A stretch of 64,000 bases of DNA from Candidatus Woesearchaeota archaeon. GTDB taxonomy: Archaea > Nanobdellota > Nanobdellia > Woesearchaeales > JABMPP01. Both the position numbers and the translations under genes were made by a program. Under the pieces are notes generated by a model, which ran no database searches, had not been told where the DNA came from, and saw only the letters and a program-made list of their open reading frames with translations. Positions 59,429 to 64,000 of the stretch are shown piece after piece; the stretch's first letter is position 1; each line of letters starts with the position of its first letter. The stretch covers positions 26,702 to 90,701 of the forward strand of contig JAGVYD010000015.1 of assembly GCA_018303405.1 (NCBI GenBank). Direction: 5' to 3'.

Positions 59429-59899
59429 CTATTTAGAAACAATGTCAGCTGTCTGATAGTGCCGGTTATAGAGCAATTTCCTGGCCATTTCCCAGGCAAG
59501 GGCAGCCACATTCTCAGGCTTTTCATCTATCGCAAGGGTCCAGAGGATGCCTTTCTCCACTTTTTTGATTTTGGCCACACCGAGCTGATGCTTCAGTGTG
59601 CCTGCCAGCTTTGAGCCCATGTCTCCCTTGTCTTTGACAAGTATTCGCGGCCTCCTGTCCCCCCAGGGGTCCTGCGGCTTCTTGAAAACTGCCCGATGCT
59701 TGTTGAAGTTCATGATTATGTCAACTTTGCTAATCTTATCAGCAAAGGACTTGCTGTCGCCGTCAAATGTGAATTTGTAATATTCCTCCCTTTTGATGTT
59801 CAGCAGCTTTGAGTAGCCCATTTTGCGGAGCACATTAGTGGCTGTAATGGCAGTGTTGTCAGGGATTACAAGAGAAACCATCATTTCAATTTCAGGCAT
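59429..59899 (-). CDS. purS: FGAM synthase small subunit PurS, tandem duplicated
   Basis: 156 residues, twice the usual PurS length (about 80). First half: EIEMMVSLVIPDNTAITATNVLRKMGY (in parts), then NIKREEYYKFTFDG. Second half: GTLKHQLGVAKIKKVEKGI, WTLAIDEKPENVAALAWEMARKLLYN (in parts), a second PurS-like unit that keeps the closing LL-N. PurS bridges PurL and PurQ for ammonia transfer. Its start codon overlaps the purQ stop by 1 nt. Confidence 0.82.
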   Translation of the reverse strand: MPEIEMMVSLVIPDNTAITATNVLRKMGYSKLLNIKREEYYKFTFDGDSKSFADKISKVDIIMNFNKHRAVFKKPQDPWGDRRPRILVKDKGDMGSKLAGTLKHQLGVAKIKKVEKGILWTLAIDEKPENVAALAWEMARKLLYNRHYQTADIVSK

Positions 59900-60858
59900 T
59901 ACGAACCACCTTGCTTTATGGCTGCCTGGCCTGGCATGGCTGCGCCCTTTTTCCTCTTTTCTATGTAGGATTTCATTGATTCAAAGACCTTGAGGCACGC
60001 GGCTGCAGTCATTCCTTCCCTGGCTGTCCCGGCAAAGCCAGGCAGCTGCTTCTTGAGCGCGGACCTTTCAGGGTGAGGCATAATTGCCATCACATTTCCC
60101 ATGCTGTTGTAAATTGCCGCAATATTTCCCTGGCTTCCATTTGGATTGAATGGAAATTTTTCCAGGATTCTTCCCTTTTCATCGCAATACCTGAAGGCAA
60201 CAAGGTTGTCCTTCCTGACTTTATCCTTGATTTCGCTGTCCTCGGTGATATACCTCCCTTCGCCATGCGCAACCGGAAGGCTAATGACATCGCCTTTCCT
60301 GAAAGCTGCTGTGAATGCACCCTTGATATTTTCAGCCTTGATGTAAACCCAATCGCAATAATAACCATGGACAAGCGGATTGATGTTGGGGGCAAGGGCC
60401 ATGTCAGCCTCTGGCTTTCCAACAGGCACCATCCCTTTTTCCACAAGAATCTGGGCGCCATTGCATATCCCGATCACAGGCTTTCCATTGTCAGCCTCGG
60501 CTTTTATTGTGTCCATCACTGGATCCCGTGCCGCAATCACTCCTGCCCTTATCCTGTCTTCATAGCTCCAGCCGCCCGGCAGCACAAATCCATCATACTC
60601 ACGCAAAACCAGGGGGTCAGCGTTCCATCTGAGGATGTCAGCTTTCATGCCCGCAAGGCTGACTGCTTCAGCCGCCTCTTCCTCGCAATTTGACCCCGGG
60701 AACCAGATTATCGCAACCCTTATGCCTTCCTTTTTTCTTGCTGATAAGGCTGCCTCTGGTTTCCGTGGCTCTATCCTCTCAGCTTTTGCTTTCTTCTGAT
60801 TCATGGCGGCCTTGGCCGCCTTTTTCATTTTTTTTGCCTTGCCCGGTTTTTTTGACAT
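59899..60858 (-). CDS. purQ: FGAM synthase glutaminase subunit PurQ with basic N-terminal extension
   Basis: 319 residues. The class I glutaminase part (from about 47) shows RVAIIWFPGSNCEEEA, DGFVLPGGWSYEDRIRAG, GKPVIGICNGAQIL with the catalytic Cys, LPVAHGEGRYI, and IMPHPERS with the catalytic His. The first 46 residues are extremely Lys/Arg/Ala-rich (MSKKPGKAKKMKKAAKAAM, then EPRKPEA), an extension absent from standard PurQ. It may help bind RNA or the PurL/PurS complex, or mark an archaeal subgroup. Sits between purL and purS. Confidence 0.93.
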   Translation of the reverse strand: MSKKPGKAKKMKKAAKAAMNQKKAKAERIEPRKPEAALSARKKEGIRVAIIWFPGSNCEEEAAEAVSLAGMKADILRWNADPLVLREYDGFVLPGGWSYEDRIRAGVIAARDPVMDTIKAEADNGKPVIGICNGAQILVEKGMVPVGKPEADMALAPNINPLVHGYYCDWVYIKAENIKGAFTAAFRKGDVISLPVAHGEGRYITEDSEIKDKVRKDNLVAFRYCDEKGRILEKFPFNPNGSQGNIAAIYNSMGNVMAIMPHPERSALKKQLPGFAGTAREGMTAAACLKVFESMKSYIEKRKKGAAMPGQAAIKQGGS

Positions 60859-60945
60859 TTTTTGCCACCCACTTGCCTTTGCCGAATCTTGTGATATTTT
60901 ACCTTTCGTTTGCCTATAGCTTAATACTCATAATCATCTATACTC

Positions 60946-63288
60946 TTAATCCAATGCCAGGGGAAGGCCTGATCTCCAGGCTGTGTCCATCTCTTCCAGC
61001 TTAACATCTATCAGCTTCATCTTTTTTCTCCTGACAGTTAACTTTGCTTCATTCTTGGTTGTGCCAATCCTCCAAAATGGGACGTCTTCGGATTCGAGCA
61101 ATTTTTCAACAGCCCTTGCTTGGCCTTTGTCTATCTCAAGGACAAAGCCTGAATTTTCGCCAAACAAGACCTGCTCAATCCCCAGCTCGGAAAATGCCAG
61201 GTCAATTTCCATGCCCTTATTCCCAAGCATTGCCATCTCTGACAATGCCACGGCAAGACCGCCGTCGCTGATGTCATGGCAGGACAAGACCAGGCGCTTT
61301 CCTATCAGCGAAACAACTGAATGTATCATGTTTTTTTCCCTGCCAAAATCCAGCGTGGGCACATTTGTCCCCACTTCATTGAAAAGGCTGTAATAGACGC
61401 TTCCGCCCATCTGGTTTTTCCTTTCGCCAAGAAGATAAAGCATGGAGCCGGATTTCTTTGCGTCCATTGTTATTGCCTTGCTGTAATCATCAAGGATTCC
61501 AATGCACGAAATTATCGCAGAAGGGTCAACAGCCTTTCCTTTGGAGCTTTGGTTGTAGAAGCTGACGTTTCCAGAGATAACAGGAACAGGGTCATTTCCT
61601 GCATTATACCTTGAAATAAATCTCGCCGCGTCGGAGATACCCTTCACACCCTCTACAAATTGCCAGAATCCTTCGGGAACCTCAGGATTGCTGTAATTCA
61701 GGCAGTCTGTCAGGGCAGCAGGAACCGCGCCGACTGCGGCAACATTTCGCATGGCCTCGGCAACTGCATTGGCTGCGCCCCAATATGGGCTGATCCTTGA
61801 AATTGCAGGATTGCAGTCAGTTGAAAGGGCTATTCCATAAGGGGCAACTTCATCCGGAGCAATAACGCCGGCGTCTGCCCGGCCTGGTGCAATCACCGTA
61901 TTGCCCTGCACGCTTGTGTCATAATGCTTGAAGATTTTTTCACGGCTGCAGACATTCGGGTGGCTCAATATTTTGAGAAGGACTTTTGTAAAGCTCTTTG
62001 GCTCCTTAATTGAAGGCTCCCTGAAACTTGTTTTTGGTTCCTTAAGGTCCCTGCTGTACTTAATGCCTGTTGTAACTTCCTTAATAGGGGCCCTGCATAC
62101 GAGCTTGCCCCTGTGTTTCAGGATAAAATCCTGCTCCCTGATGATCTTGCCAATGACTGTTGCCTTTGCGCCCTCTGCAACATTGCCCAATTCAAAATCC
62201 TCATTGTAAATCTTGAGCAGGGTCGGTGTGAATTCCGGCGGCACAACCCATGTGAACCTTTCCTGGGTTTCACCGCATGCTATCACATAAGGCGGCATGT
62301 CAGAGATTGACACATGCACATTGTCAAGGTCAATCTCAACGCCGTAGCCGGCACTGGAGCCCAATTCTGATGTTGAGCACATTATGCCGCCCGCGCCCAT
62401 ATCCTTGAAGCCAACATCCAGCTTCTGCTTCCTGACTTCATCAAATACAGCGTATGTTGCGCGAATCAGGACATTTTTCAGGAATGGGTCCGGAACCTGG
62501 ACCGCGCCCTTGTTGCTGTCCTCTTCTTTTTCGTCGAGCACAAGGCTGGCGAATGATGCGCCTCCAAAGCCTGAGAAGTCAGTGGCTTTTCCAACTATAA
62601 CAATATCGTGCCCGGCTGAATTTTTTGGCGCATAGCTGTGCACAATCTCCTTTGCCTTGACAATCCCAAGGCATACGACATTGACAAGGCAGTTTTCGTC
62701 AAAAGAATCATTGAAGTACACATCGCCTCCAATATTCGGGATGCCAACGGCATTTCCATACTCTGCGATCCCGTCAATCACTGAATTTGCAATATACCTG
62801 ACCTTGTTTTTATTGGGGCCGTGCGGATTTCCAAACCTCAATGGGTCAGACAATGCAACAACCTTTGCTCCCATGCACAAAACATCCCTTATGTCACCCC
62901 CGATTCCAGTCGCTGCGCCTTCATACGGCACGACCTGGCTTGGATGGTTATGGGATTCGTGCGATATGACAACCCCCCACTTTTCGCCATTGATATTGCC
63001 CAATTCCACAATTCCGGAATCCTCAGAAGGCCCAAGAATCACATTTTTTGCCTGTGTCGGGAGCATTTTGAGGGTGTCACGGCTGGATTTGTACGAAGTG
63101 TGCTCGCTCCATTCAATGTTGAATACCCAAAGCTCAGTTAAAGTCGGATCCCGGCCCAGCTTTTTAGCAACCAGTTTGGCTTCTTCCACAGTAAGAGCCA
63201 AACCCCTGGACTTTAGGAATTCCTTAAGCTCCTTGTCAGAATAAGCTTTTACTGGGATTGTTTCGAGCTGTTCTCCGTCGTCCACCAA
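60946..63288 (-). CDS. purL: FGAM synthase large subunit PurL
   Basis: 780 residues, small (PurQ-dependent) type. It starts at a non-ATG codon (TTG 63288 or GTG 63285) with GGGGGT upstream. ATP-dependent amidation of FGAR. Motifs: TLTELWVFNIEWSEHTSYKS near the N terminus, GIGGDIRDVLCMGA, VPNIGGDVYFND-like GIPNIGGDVYF, FKDMGAGGIMCSTSELG, and the second-half STDCNPAISRISPY and HDISDGGLAVALSE. First gene of the pur operon. Confidence 0.96.
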   Translation of the reverse strand: MVDDGEQLETIPVKAYSDKELKEFLKSRGLALTVEEAKLVAKKLGRDPTLTELWVFNIEWSEHTSYKSSRDTLKMLPTQAKNVILGPSEDSGIVELGNINGEKWGVVISHESHNHPSQVVPYEGAATGIGGDIRDVLCMGAKVVALSDPLRFGNPHGPNKNKVRYIANSVIDGIAEYGNAVGIPNIGGDVYFNDSFDENCLVNVVCLGIVKAKEIVHSYAPKNSAGHDIVIVGKATDFSGFGGASFASLVLDEKEEDSNKGAVQVPDPFLKNVLIRATYAVFDEVRKQKLDVGFKDMGAGGIMCSTSELGSSAGYGVEIDLDNVHVSISDMPPYVIACGETQERFTWVVPPEFTPTLLKIYNEDFELGNVAEGAKATVIGKIIREQDFILKHRGKLVCRAPIKEVTTGIKYSRDLKEPKTSFREPSIKEPKSFTKVLLKILSHPNVCSREKIFKHYDTSVQGNTVIAPGRADAGVIAPDEVAPYGIALSTDCNPAISRISPYWGAANAVAEAMRNVAAVGAVPAALTDCLNYSNPEVPEGFWQFVEGVKGISDAARFISRYNAGNDPVPVISGNVSFYNQSSKGKAVDPSAIISCIGILDDYSKAITMDAKKSGSMLYLLGERKNQMGGSVYYSLFNEVGTNVPTLDFGREKNMIHSVVSLIGKRLVLSCHDISDGGLAVALSEMAMLGNKGMEIDLAFSELGIEQVLFGENSGFVLEIDKGQARAVEKLLESEDVPFWRIGTTKNEAKLTVRRKKMKLIDVKLEEMDTAWRSGLPLALD

Positions 63289-63377
63289 AATGACCCCCGT
63301 TAAATTATACTTTTCCGCAGGGGTTAGGATATATAAGTTTTACTGTTCTTGGATTCTTCCTGGAAAATTTAAATGCC

Positions 63378-63770
63378 TCATCCCGTATGATGCAGGAAAA
63401 TGCCCAGAATCAGCAGCGTTGCAGCAGCAAAATAGGCAAGATTGATGGCCAGCATCAAGCCGCTGCCAAGGGAAAATGCAATTATGCCGAACATGTGCAG
63501 GGCCAGGTAGAAATAATACAGGGTAAGGAAAATTGAAACTCCCAGGCTTAGCTTCTTGACAAGATGGGTTTCGCCAAAGCCGTCATAGGCCAGATAAAGT
63601 GTGCCAATCATCAGAATTACAAGGCTGGCTGTGGGGCTTACGCCTTCAAGCAGGTCAGGAAATGGCATTCCATACTGTGCCATCAGGGCAGGCAGGCTGA
63701 TTAGCACAAAGTAAACCGAAAATAGGACGCTTAATATTATGAAAATGAGCATAATAAAATGCAACGTCAT
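63378..63770 (-). CDS. Four-helix membrane protein of unknown function
   Basis: 130 residues with four hydrophobic helices (about 3-27, 45-62, 70-90 and 100-125) and short polar loops, MPFPDLLEGVSP being the only longer one. No conserved motif or family recognised. Stands alone between the pur operon and the IS edge, transcribed away from the edge. Confidence 0.55.
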   Translation of the reverse strand: MTLHFIMLIFIILSVLFSVYFVLISLPALMAQYGMPFPDLLEGVSPTASLVILMIGTLYLAYDGFGETHLVKKLSLGVSIFLTLYYFYLALHMFGIIAFSLGSGLMLAINLAYFAAATLLILGIFLHHTG

Positions 63771-63947
63771 TTCTATTATATATTAATTGCGATTTCAAGG
63801 TTAATGCCGACACCTGGCTGGTTTTGGTGGCATTAGGCGATGGTTCCACACTTTATGATGCTCTAAGTCAGTCCAAAGGGACCATTATCCTGGTCAATTT
63901 GAACTGTGCTATCCCATTATTAGTTTACACATAAACCTCACTCGGTG

Positions 63948-64000
63948 ATGTTTATGTACAAATTGACATTTGAAAAAAGAGTTTGGATAGTAAAGCAATG
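63948..64000 (+). mobile_element. Probable IS element start (transposase N terminus, cut by window)
   Basis: ATG at 63948 (or 63954) opens MFMYKLTFEKRVWIVKQ, which matches the N-terminal helix of helix-turn-helix transposases (EKRVWIVKQ as first helix of an IS481/IS630-like HTH). The 60 bases upstream are non-coding and may contain an IS end. The gene runs off the window, so the family is uncertain. Confidence 0.4.

Noticed and set aside
60690..61004. Leu/Pro/Phe-rich plus-strand frame between purL and purQ.
   Set aside because: It is antisense to the purQ N-terminal extension and purL end; composition of a shadow frame.

Overview
The window is archaeal, and most likely from a DPANN-type (Woesearchaeota/Pacearchaeota-like) or similar small-genome euryarchaeal-grade lineage. 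The archaeal markers are aRF1 with NIKS and GGQ, RNase P subunit Rpp21, a Hel308-family helicase, PurP, TrmB, AbrB-PhoU regulators, archaeal pilus-type F proteins, an intron-bearing tRNA-Ile(GAU), and TATA boxes about 22-28 nt before leaderless start codons. Several genes look bacterial in type: class I GAPDH, a queuine-type TGT with a YhhQ/VUT transporter, MarC, MscL, GH88 and an IS fragment. The lineage is an inference; no rRNA gene is present.

Layout. 1-2.3 kb: end of a pilus/secretion ATPase gene plus two F-type membrane proteins. 2.3-4.3 kb: divergent queuosine salvage pair. 4.4-8 kb: MscL, lipoprotein hydrolase, truncated Dph2, RpiB, nickel/cobalt-type transporter, LMW-phosphatase-like protein. 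8.0-8.8 kb: tRNA-Ile and tRNA-Asn embedded in hairpin elements that end in copies of tRNA termini. 8.9-19 kb: MarC, a Hel308 lacking its first RecA domain, two PurP paralogs, Rpp21, a coiled-coil protein, PGK. 19.3-26.8 kb: a six-gene vWA/MoxR/DUF58 operon. 26.9-30 kb: three tandem STAS-like paralogs, a membrane-anchored unknown, a trypsin-like protease. 30-37.2 kb: GAPDH, a convergent PIN/RHH pair, TrmB, PEP synthase, two HIT paralogs with altered triads. 37.2-43.5 kb: hairpin-rich non-coding stretch, TrmA-type methyltransferase, PadR with its operator sites, SprT-like protease, aRF1, methyltransferase. 43.5-44.1 kb: a second tRNA-fragment/hairpin region. 44.4-52.6 kb: a kinase-Tat-GH88 fusion with a frameshift, two AbrB-PhoU regulators with palindromic operators, Acg-type nitroreductase, Lrp regulator, a second hairpin repeat, DEDD exonuclease. 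52.7-63.3 kb: PurB, a Tat lipoprotein, then a long minus-strand operon purL-purQ-purS-purE-IMPase-purC-unknown-HAD. The right edge enters a probable transposase gene.

Metabolically, PurL/Q/S/E/C/B and two PurP copies cover FGAM synthesis, AIR carboxylation, SAICAR synthesis and cleavage, and AICAR formylation. PGK, GAPDH and PEP synthase give a lower glycolytic/gluconeogenic core. The strongest unexplained signals are: (i) the tRNA-adjacent hairpin elements; (ii) a dispersed repeat near 43.6 and 51.2 kb whose outer stem shows compensatory changes; and (iii) the kinase-Tat-GH88 polypeptide.
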